From: Pseudomonadota bacterium
Lineage (GTDB): Bacteria; Myxococcota; Bradymonadia; UBA4248
DNA length: 6,909 nt
Direction of reading: 5' to 3'
NCBI GenBank assembly: GCA_017613855.1
Contig: JAGACY010000285.1
Span: 1-6,909, forward strand
The position numbers and the translations under genes were made by a program. Positions 1 to 5,656 of the stretch are shown here, piece after piece. The notes beneath the pieces are model-generated. The model did no database searches and was not told the DNA's origin. It saw nothing but the letters and a program-made list of their open reading frames with translations. How positions within the stretch are numbered: position 1 is the first letter of the stretch; every line of letters starts with the position of its first letter.

Positions 1-9
1 AATAGCGCC

Positions 10-30
10 GCAGGGGGCTTAGCCCCCTGC
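10..30 (-). terminator. Strong hairpin/palindrome downstream of the lipoprotein gene
   Basis: Arms GCAGGGGGCT (10-19) and AGCCCCCTGC (21-30) are perfectly complementary around a single central base, so the RNA would fold as a nine-pair GC-rich stem with a three-base loop. It begins 18 bases after the lipoprotein stop codon. Neither side carries a clear T-tract: the minus-strand sequence after it is GGCGCTATT. It may be an imperfect terminator, a 3'-end stabilising hairpin, or a palindromic repeat shared with a convergent gene left of the window. Confidence 0.5.
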
Positions 31-48
31 CATATCAAAATAAATCCC

Positions 49-3000
49 TTAGAATCCCTTGCCCATGATTTCGTAATAATCGTTTCCGTCGAGATCATCA
101 TGCCACAAAATGACATGACGGCCATTGGCGGCACAGGCAATTGCGGGCTGATTCTGCGTACCTGCATAAATCGGGCTGACGAGCGACTCTTTGGATAAAT
201 CATTCGAATTGCTCTGTACGGCGACATTACTTCGTTTATTATCCTTGGAATCGGTAAACGATTTAGCAGCCCAGCTAAAGTAAGTCACCCCTTTGTCCGA
301 CATGCAGATGCTCGGATCTGTCGCATCTTCGCCAGCAGCCGAAACGAAGTCATGCGCGACACGCTCGCTGCCGTCCTTGTTAAATCCGCGCATGCGAATG
401 CGGAAAATGCCATTGCCATCGGTATCATCTTCCCAGGCGATCGTGAAATCGCCGGTACTGCTCATGCCGATCGAGGGATCGTGCTGCTGATCATCGAGGT
501 TGACATTGACCGTAAATTCCTCGATGCGTTGGGAACCATCCTTCTTAAATCCACGGGCATGGATGTCGGCATAACCATCGCCATCAGCATCGTCTTCCCA
601 GGTAATGACGAAATCGCCGCCCGCCTCCATGCCGATAGCCGGCAGGATGCGCTTGCCGTTTGCCTTGAGTTCAGTGCCCGAGACTTTGACCTGTGCAAAT
701 GTCTCTTTGCCGCTGGCGTCAAATCCCCGCATATAGACATCGCCATCCTCCCAGGTGACGACATAGGAACCGTCGTCGGCCATCGCCACCGCAGCCATAT
801 TGGCATTGCCCGATGTATTGACCTTGGTTTCCTTGAGCAATTCCTTGCCGGTCAAATCAAATTTGCGCATATACACGCCATTATCCTGCTTGTTCGTCCA
901 AACGACGACGAAATCGCCGTCCGGATTCATGGCAGCAGCCGGATGATGCTGATGACCGGCAGTTGTCGTATTGACCGTGAATTCTTTTCCTTTAAAGCAT
1001 CCGGTTTCGCACAAGATGCGTGCCCGGATATCGTGGTTGCCCTTGCCATCGGTATCAACAGCAGAATCCTTGTCATTATCGTAGGCTTCGTCATCCCAGA
1101 CTGCGACAAAATTGCGCGAGGTGCGGCTCATGGCAATGGCTGGATTTTCCTGATTGCCATTGCTGATATCATTGATGAAACGATGGGTGAAGCCGACATT
1201 GCCATCAGTCACTTTGTAATCGACGGGAGTCACAAAGTCATAGTTGACGGTAAATTTATGATAGGTCGTATTGGCATTTGCAATATCATCGGCTGACAGC
1301 GGGGCATCAGGCGTTTCATCGGGATATTTGGCATAGTTGATGTTGGGCGAGTCAGGCATCGGCGTACAGTAAAACCTGACATCGCCGCCTTTAAAATAGC
1401 TTTTGGGTCTCGAGGTTATTGTCGAAGCCAGAATGGTGTAATTCGCCGGGTCGAAGGTCAGGATGCGCATCCATCCACCGCCTGAACCGCCATTCGCATG
1501 GGCATGATCACACTCACCTTCTGCAGGATTCTCACTTTGGTAATCGACGAGCATTTCGTTGAACCAGTTCCCCGCATTGCCTTTGTTGATGCGGAACGTG
1601 TTGGAACTGACATGGCCACAGGCAACCAATATAATATTGTTATGCCGCGCAGCGAGTTCTTTATAAAGCTCATAGCCGCTGGCCCCCGTCGAGAGGCTGT
1701 CAGGACCGGATCCTGCGGTATATCCGGATGTATATTTATTGGAGCTATTGCGCTCCTCAGTATCAGCATAGCTGCTGAGATAACCATGCGTCGTAATAAT
1801 GACCTTATGATCGGGATGTTGGCTGATAATATCTTCGGCCCAGCAGATCGTATCCTTGCGCGGCGCAAATTCGAGCGTCATCAGCAGGAATTTGATGCCC
1901 GAAACAGTCATGGTGAGGTAAGCATTGCCCGTATATTTAAATGTTCCGAATTTGGCATACGACCATTTTTTATCCTTAAATCGATCATTATTAAACTTGC
2001 CCGAAGAGGAAATTCGCGTGCCGCCACGAGAATAGCTGCATGTCGCCACCACAGAGCTGTTGTCTTCGCACATTAAATAATCGTGATTTCCCGTGCCAGG
2101 CAAATACGCGAGATCGAGTGGATCAATATATTTGGCATACGCCGAATCATTCATCTTCCATGGCGAGGGATCGTTCGTGTCAGTCATATCACCAAGATGC
2201 ATGACGGCTTTGATGTTCAGATCTTTATCTTTGTAATGCTTATTAATCCACTCGAGCTGTTCATTGAGGATTTTGCCATTACCGGACGGGCGCACATATT
2301 CCTGTGTATCCGGCAAAAATACGATCGAGAATTTTTCGCATTGATCCCCGCACACCGGTTGACATTGTTTGGTTTCTGCATCGAGGAATTCGCCTTGTTT
2401 GCATTCCGTCAGCGTTTTCCATTTCATGCATCCATGTTCGTCAGAATCTGTGCATTCGCGATATTGCGTGGCCAGAGCCTGTGTTTCGCCGGGCGCGCAC
2501 TCACTGGTGCATGCAGCCACACATTCGACAGGGTTATCCCTGCATTCCATGCCTTCGCCACAAGGATTTGCCTGGCCCCATGCGCCGCAGCCCTTACCGT
2601 CCGAATCTGCACAAACGGCAATTCCATTATGATCGCACTTCTTTTCGCCGACCGTGCATTCACTCACGCACGTCTGCTTGCACTGCTGCGTTTGTTCATC
2701 ACAGACACCATCGCATTGTTCAAATGTTTCCCACGCCCCACAGCCACTTTCATCGACGGTGCATTTTTGGAGCACGCTGCCGCTGCATCGCATCATGGCA
2801 TTGGGGTCGCATTGGATGCTGCAATCCGATTTGCAAACAAAAGTCTTCTCATCACATACAGTCCCTTCGGTGCATTCTTTCACGAGCTGCCATGACAAGC
2901 ATTCGGAGCCATCCTTTTGGCATCTCCAAACGGCATTATCCCGACACCGCACGGCATTTTCCGAGCACGGCGACTTACAGGGATCGGGGTTCGTTCCGGG

Positions 3001-3132
3001 TTCACCGGGAGGATTATGCGGTTCAGCCCCAGGTTCAATATTCGTAATTTTCCCGGAATCATCCGAGCATGCACCAAAACAAATCATCCCAGACGCCATC
3101 ATCGCAATCAGAATTGTTTTACACTTATTCAT
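49..3132 (-). CDS. Secreted lipoprotein: Cys-rich modules + metallophosphoesterase + seven-repeat propeller-like domain
   Basis: 1027 residues. An ATG 66 bases further upstream is in frame, but the start at 3132 is preferred: it has GGAGG six bases upstream and begins directly with a lipoprotein signal (MNKCK, hydrophobic stretch, lipobox FGA-C22, then SDD). Residues 23-51 are a Pro/Gly-rich linker. Residues 52-265 hold four modules of about 52 residues, normally eight Cys each. Residues 266-580 are a calcineurin-like metallophosphoesterase with metal-binding motifs PDTQ (D275), GD (314-315), GNHD (348-351), H449 and GH (506-507). The usual D-x-H of motif I is D-x-Q, as in many LPDTQ-type family members. 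Residues 655-1027 contain seven repeats of a P-[AS]-[IA]-x-M ... W pattern (W679, 745, 794, 845, 900, 954, 1010), some followed by Asp-rich loops. By family, it should hydrolyse phosphoesters outside the cytoplasm. The substrate is unknown. Fold assignment of the last part is inference. Confidence 0.9.
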   Translation of the reverse strand: MNKCKTILIAMMASGMICFGACSDDSGKITNIEPGAEPHNPPGEPGTNPDPCKSPCSENAVRCRDNAVWRCQKDGSECLSWQLVKECTEGTVCDEKTFVCKSDCSIQCDPNAMMRCSGSVLQKCTVDESGCGAWETFEQCDGVCDEQTQQCKQTCVSECTVGEKKCDHNGIAVCADSDGKGCGAWGQANPCGEGMECRDNPVECVAACTSECAPGETQALATQYRECTDSDEHGCMKWKTLTECKQGEFLDAETKQCQPVCGDQCEKFSIVFLPDTQEYVRPSGNGKILNEQLEWINKHYKDKDLNIKAVMHLGDMTDTNDPSPWKMNDSAYAKYIDPLDLAYLPGTGNHDYLMCEDNSSVVATCSYSRGGTRISSSGKFNNDRFKDKKWSYAKFGTFKYTGNAYLTMTVSGIKFLLMTLEFAPRKDTICWAEDIISQHPDHKVIITTHGYLSSYADTEERNSSNKYTSGYTAGSGPDSLSTGASGYELYKELAARHNNIILVACGHVSSNTFRINKGNAGNWFNEMLVDYQSENPAEGECDHAHANGGSGGGWMRILTFDPANYTILASTITSRPKSYFKGGDVRFYCTPMPDSPNINYAKYPDETPDAPLSADDIANANTTYHKFTVNYDFVTPVDYKVTDGNVGFTHRFINDISNGNQENPAIAMSRTSRNFVAVWDDEAYDNDKDSAVDTDGKGNHDIRARILCETGCFKGKEFTVNTTTAGHQHHPAAAMNPDGDFVVVWTNKQDNGVYMRKFDLTGKELLKETKVNTSGNANMAAVAMADDGSYVVTWEDGDVYMRGFDASGKETFAQVKVSGTELKANGKRILPAIGMEAGGDFVITWEDDADGDGYADIHARGFKKDGSQRIEEFTVNVNLDDQQHDPSIGMSSTGDFTIAWEDDTDGNGIFRIRMRGFNKDGSERVAHDFVSAAGEDATDPSICMSDKGVTYFSWAAKSFTDSKDNKRSNVAVQSNSNDLSKESLVSPIYAGTQNQPAIACAANGRHVILWHDDLDGNDYYEIMGKGF

Positions 3133-3138
3133 AAAAAA

Positions 3139-3143
3139 CCTCC
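3139..3143 (-). promoter_or_regulatory. Shine-Dalgarno of the lipoprotein gene
   Basis: GGAGG lies on the minus strand, separated from the ATG at 3130-3132 by six T residues. This near-ideal ribosome binding site decides the start against the longer frame beginning at 3198, whose extra 22 residues would bury the lipoprotein signal peptide. Confidence 0.85.
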
Positions 3144-3170
3144 GCAAACACAGATAGAACGCTGTTGAAT

Positions 3171-3198
3171 ATCTTATAAATGTGATGTGGTAATTCAA
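3171..3198 (-). promoter_or_regulatory. Putative sigma-70-like promoter of the lipoprotein gene
   Basis: On the minus strand TTGAAT (3193-3198) and TAAGAT (3171-3176) are separated by 16 bases. Each matches four of six consensus positions. Transcription would begin near 3164, giving a leader of about 30 bases that contains the GGAGG site. The assignment rests on sequence resemblance only. Confidence 0.35.
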
Positions 3199-3222
3199 GG
3201 GAATTGTTATTTTTAATGAAGA

Positions 3223-3246
3223 ATTGATAATTGATAATTGATAATT
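3223..3246. repeat. Heptamer tandem repeat ATTGATA, 3.4 copies
   Basis: Three exact copies of ATTGATA (3223-3229, 3230-3236, 3237-3243) are followed by a partial ATT (3244-3246). It lies between the lipoprotein promoter and the candidate small RNA. Its 7-bp period matches that of the longer array at 5493-5541, although the unit sequence differs. Confidence 0.9.
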
Positions 3247-3319
3247 AAATGGAACAACTCCTTGTTTATTTCAAATGCAGATGGCACCTACACATTTTGT
3301 TTTTTTATATAATCTTTGT

Positions 3320-3389
3320 ACGCGGCCTATGCCCCTTCGGTGCATACGACCTGCGAACGCCGCTATTTACAATACGCGGCGTTATTTTT
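3320..3389 (+). ncRNA. Candidate small structured RNA, about 70 nt
   Basis: A perfect TATAAT box at 3308-3313 would start transcription near 3320. No -35 hexamer is visible at the right distance. The transcript would contain a stem TATGC/GCATA (3328-3332 with 3342-3346) capped by a C(UUCG)G-type loop. A second stem of eight perfect pairs follows (3356-3363 with 3376-3383, loop 3364-3375), then ATTTTTG, which has the form of an intrinsic terminator. No open reading frame of note fits inside. The 5' segment GCGGC (3322-3326) can also pair with GCCGC (3359-3363), so two alternative folds are possible. The function is unknown, and the element could instead be an orphan hairpin pair. Confidence 0.35.
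3356..3389 (+). terminator. Intrinsic terminator-like hairpin on the plus strand
   Basis: Stem AACGCCGC (3356-3363) pairs with GCGGCGTT (3376-3383) over eight bases with a 12-base loop, followed by five T residues (3385-3389). No plus-strand protein gene precedes it in the window, which suggests that it ends a short non-coding transcript starting near 3320. Confidence 0.5.
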
Positions 3390-3445
3390 GTATGAGACCA
3401 TGCCCTTTGTACAAAAGCATCATATCGAGGTGATGCAACTTACGA

Positions 3446-3455
3446 ATCACGTGAT
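3446..3455. promoter_or_regulatory. Perfect 10-bp palindrome ATCACGTGAT
   Basis: The two halves ATCAC and GTGAT are exactly symmetric. It sits just beyond the kinase terminator T-tract, within the spacer. A dimeric DNA-binding protein could recognise it, but there is no adjacent promoter, so this is only a candidate site. Confidence 0.25.
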
Positions 3456-3462
3456 GACATGC

Positions 3463-3491
3463 AAAAAAAAGGGGCGACAATTGGTCGCCCC
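3463..3491 (-). terminator. Intrinsic terminator of the kinase gene
   Basis: On the minus strand GGGGCGAC (from 3491) pairs with GTCGCCCC (to 3471) across a five-base loop, immediately followed by eight T residues (3470-3463). The hairpin begins six bases after the TAA stop of the kinase. This is a textbook Rho-independent terminator and separates the kinase from the downstream lipoprotein gene. Confidence 0.93.
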
Positions 3492-3497
3492 ATAAGA

Positions 3498-5372
3498 TTA
3501 TTTACCCAACATCGAATCGATGTCGTACGATTGTACTTTTGACCCCTTCTTATTGTTCGTGGTCGTCTTTTTGGATGAGGATTTGGAATCTGACTTTTTC
3601 TTTGAGTCAGAATCCGTCTTTTTCTTCGAGTCAGACTCAGCCTTTTTGGTCGGCTCTGAATCAGCCTTTTTGTCCGCATCAGAATCCGTCTTTTTCGAAG
3701 GCTGTGGCTCGACTTTTTCGGGTTCTGGTTTGGTATCTTTAGGCTGTTCAGCCGCAGGTGCCGGCGGCGCCGGTGGATTTGCACCTGCACCGGGAGCCCC
3801 AGTACCGTCGGGAGCTGCGCCCCCAGCCAGAGGCCGCTGAGGTATCATTTGAATATTCATCGTAGGGCTCGTGGTCATTTTGGGGACAATCGTAATGGGA
3901 TAATCTCGGAAGCCATCGATTTTGGCGACGAGTTCCCATGTGACATTCGGCCCACTCATAGGGATTGCATAAGGAGAAACGGTCAATGGCGTTTTCCCGA
4001 TTTCAGAATTATCGCTGGCACGATAGATCGTTGCCCCTGCAGGCACGGATGAAATGCTGATTTCTACGCGTATTGGGTCATAAACACCATGGCCCATACC
4101 CTTCATGGCTCCCTTGGACAATGCCGTAATATATGCGGGCTGAGTGTCCTTGCCCTCCTTGTTGGCGTCAGAGCCTATCAAGAACTTAACCAGCAGAATC
4201 ACGACAACGACAGTGATGAGCAGAATGAGTATGCCGACGAGGAAGATGTTACGATTAAGCTGTTTTTTGTCATCGAGTGATAACCCCACCGCCGTAGCAA
4301 CCGCCGCAGGATTTGGCTGTATCGATTGAGTGGTGACAGAGCGCCCGCGACGATTCAGTCCCCGAATTTTGACGGCATTAAACTCGTTAATCAGGATCTG
4401 ATCATCGAGCTCAGAAAGTGCAGCTTCGAGTTCACCGGCATTTGCATAGCGTTCGGTTGGATCTTTTTTGACACATCGTGCAAAGATATTACCGAGAGAC
4501 GAACTCAGAACCCAGTCTTCGATAAAGATTTCGTTAGGTGAAATAATGGACATCGCGACATCCATCGGGGATTCACCTTCGGCAGTCTGATATCCCGTAA
4601 GCATTTCGATTGCCACGAGACCGAGTGCAAATACGTCCGAAGACTGCGAAATGGTTCCGCCTCTGAGCTGTTCAGGGCTCATATAAGCAGGCGATCCCAT
4701 CCATGTTCCCGTCTGCGTCAATTTTTCTTGCTTTGACGGATCATCAATGGCTTTTGCAATGCCGAAATCAAGCACTTTTGCAAACAGTTTTTGAGGATTA
4801 TCGGGCGGAGGTGGCATCAGCCAGATATTGGCGGGTTTGATATCCCTGTGCACGATTCCACGCTGATGCGCTTCGGTGAGTGCATCCAAAACCTGGAGCA
4901 GCAGATTCTTTGCATCGACAAAAGAGAACGTCTCACGCATGGCAAGTCTTTCGTCGAGCCCACGCCCTTCGAGGAATTCCATGACGTAAAAGAGCGTGTC
5001 ATCATCTGCAACGCCGCTGTCGAAGATTTTGACGACATGGGGACTTTTAAGCTGTTTACAGAACTCGATCTCACGCTCGAATCGTTTTTGGGCAAGTTCG
5101 TAATCATCGATGTTGTGTTTCAGAGTTTTGACGGCAACGCGGCGATCATGATCATTTTTATCGACTGCCTCATAGACAATACCAAAACCGCCCTTTCCAA
5201 CCGTTTTAACGATTTCATAACGCGCATTAAGAAGCGTTCCCGGAGCGAACTCGTTTCGCGGTTTGTCGGAAGAGATTCCTCGCTGTGTGGATTCAAATTC
5301 CGAAGGGGCATTGCCGTTGGAACTAAGAGCTGAGCCAGTACTGGAACTTTTTAATTCTGCGAATTCTGACAT
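3498..5372 (-). CDS. Membrane Ser/Thr protein kinase with extracytoplasmic PEGA domain
   Basis: 624 residues. Hanks-type kinase domain about 52-325: glycine loop GKGGFG (59-64), ATP-binding K82 in VAVK, RFERE with the alpha-C glutamate (97-101), catalytic HRDIKPAN (175-182, D177), DFG (202-204), activation segment ending SPE (232-234). The key residues are present, so it should be active. A proline run (187-190) enlarges the segment between the catalytic loop and DFG, a common place for insertions in myxobacterial-type kinases. One transmembrane helix at about 376-399 follows a juxtamembrane region. Beyond it are a PEGA domain (about 435-511), a Pro/Gly/Ala-rich linker (512-558) and a Lys/Ser/Asp octapeptide repeat tail (560-599). 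The topology implied is kinase inside, PEGA and tail outside. ATG 5370-5372 is the only nearby ATG in frame, with no Shine-Dalgarno. The substrate is unknown. Confidence 0.93.
   Translation of the reverse strand: MSEFAELKSSSTGSALSSNGNAPSEFESTQRGISSDKPRNEFAPGTLLNARYEIVKTVGKGGFGIVYEAVDKNDHDRRVAVKTLKHNIDDYELAQKRFEREIEFCKQLKSPHVVKIFDSGVADDDTLFYVMEFLEGRGLDERLAMRETFSFVDAKNLLLQVLDALTEAHQRGIVHRDIKPANIWLMPPPPDNPQKLFAKVLDFGIAKAIDDPSKQEKLTQTGTWMGSPAYMSPEQLRGGTISQSSDVFALGLVAIEMLTGYQTAEGESPMDVAMSIISPNEIFIEDWVLSSSLGNIFARCVKKDPTERYANAGELEAALSELDDQILINEFNAVKIRGLNRRGRSVTTQSIQPNPAAVATAVGLSLDDKKQLNRNIFLVGILILLITVVVVILLVKFLIGSDANKEGKDTQPAYITALSKGAMKGMGHGVYDPIRVEISISSVPAGATIYRASDNSEIGKTPLTVSPYAIPMSGPNVTWELVAKIDGFRDYPITIVPKMTTSPTMNIQMIPQRPLAGGAAPDGTGAPGAGANPPAPPAPAAEQPKDTKPEPEKVEPQPSKKTDSDADKKADSEPTKKAESDSKKKTDSDSKKKSDSKSSSKKTTTNNKKGSKVQSYDIDSMLGK
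3576..3695 (-). repeat. Octapeptide (24-bp) tandem repeat in the kinase tail
   Basis: Five consecutive eight-residue units, residues 560-599 of the kinase, follow the pattern KK-[TAS]-[DE]-S-[DEK]-x-x. Examples are KKTDSDAD, KKADSEPT and KKTDSDSK. The result is a highly charged, disordered tail on the predicted outer side of the membrane. The repeats are degenerate at the DNA level. Confidence 0.8.
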
Positions 5373-5393
5373 GATTTTTATTCAAAAATAAGC

Positions 5394-5425
5394 ATGAAAG
5401 GGTATTTCATTACAAACGCAATGAA
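5394..5425. promoter_or_regulatory. Possible operator: overlapping inverted half-sites upstream of the kinase
   Basis: ATGAAA (5394-5399) and TTTCAT (5405-5410) form an inverted repeat with a five-base gap. TTCATT (5406-5411) and AATGAA (5420-5425) form a second one with an eight-base gap. The shared middle half-site makes three related half-sites between a weak promoter candidate and the kinase start codon. Regulation here is conjecture. Confidence 0.25.
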
Positions 5426-5428
5426 CAG

Positions 5429-5459
5429 ATACTCGTTGAGGCTGTCTACCACACGTCAA
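5429..5459 (-). promoter_or_regulatory. Weak candidate promoter of the kinase gene
   Basis: Minus-strand TTGACG (5454-5459) matches five of six -35 positions. The best -10 partner, GAGTAT (5429-5434), matches only three and lies at a long 19-base spacing. A promoter is expected here, because a terminator isolates the kinase from the upstream gene, but this placement is uncertain. Confidence 0.2.
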
Positions 5460-5492
5460 GGTATTTGGGCAAAAAAAGGGGGTTGTTAAGGA

Positions 5493-5541
5493 GCAATGCG
5501 CAATTAGCAATGCGCAATCAGCAGTTAGCAATTAGCAGTTA
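5493..5541. repeat. Heptamer tandem array, seven contiguous units
   Basis: Seven uninterrupted 7-bp units run from 5493 to 5541: GCAATGC, GCAATTA, GCAATGC, GCAATCA, then GCAGTTA, GCAATTA, GCAGTTA. All begin GCA and keep T at position 5. The last base overlaps the T-tract of the neighbouring terminator. It resembles the short tandemly repeated heptamers known from intergenic DNA of cyanobacteria and other bacteria, but with a different unit. Confidence 0.9.
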
Positions 5542-5577
5542 AAAACAAAAAACGGTCTCGGAGGGTCTCCGAAACCG
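5541..5577 (-). terminator. Intrinsic terminator of the Cys-rich repeat protein gene
   Basis: On the minus strand an 11-pair stem (5577-5567 with 5563-5553, one G-U pair, three-base loop) is followed by TTTTTTGTTTTT (5552-5541). It begins 79 bases after the TAG stop at 5657-5659. The plus-strand side has only a short CTTTTC, so termination is mainly in the minus direction. Confidence 0.92.
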
Positions 5578-5656
5578 CTTTTCAGTTTAGCAATAATTAT
5601 GCCAGCATCTTAAATTCGCGTTAAATCAAGCGCACGATACAGCATATTCCTCAAGT

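Larger units (their letters stand above)
3133..3497. other. 365-bp intergenic spacer between lipoprotein and kinase genes
   Basis: No protein-coding gene was recognised here. From left to right it holds the lipoprotein leader and putative promoter (3133-3198), an AT-rich segment with a three-copy ATTGATA repeat (3223-3246), an unremarkable AT-rich stretch (3247-3307), a candidate plus-strand small RNA (about 3320-3389), a six-base-arm inverted repeat GCATCA/TGATGC (3417-3436), the palindrome ATCACGTGAT (3446-3455), and the kinase terminator (3463-3491). Confidence 0.7.

Noticed and set aside
352..1296. Open frame of 314 codons on the plus strand, opposite the propeller-like region
   Set aside because: It lies wholly antisense to a protein with regular conserved repeats, shows no recognisable motif, and has no ribosome site. 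It is a by-product of codon usage on the other strand.
2083..2895. Open frame of 270 codons on the plus strand opposite the Cys modules
   Set aside because: It is antisense to the Cys modules and phosphoesterase of the lipoprotein. The hydrophobic and Cys-containing translation mirrors the repetitive codons of the true gene.
3298..3313. Minus-strand promoter reading of the same AT-rich block (GATTATATAA)
   Set aside because: No suitable -35 lies upstream on that strand, and the better-placed promoter for the lipoprotein gene is at 3171-3198.
3314..3412. Direct repeat CTTTGTAC (3314-3321 and 3405-3412) flanking the candidate small RNA, as if a target-site duplication of a miniature mobile element
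   Set aside because: No terminal inverted repeats lie inside the pair, and an eight-base match in an AT-rich spacer is easily due to chance.
49..5372. Idea that the lipoprotein phosphoesterase is the partner phosphatase of the neighbouring kinase
   Set aside because: The phosphoesterase is predicted to be outside the cytoplasm while the kinase domain is inside, and a strong terminator separates the genes. The LPDTQ-type domain is also not the PP2C type usually paired with such kinases.
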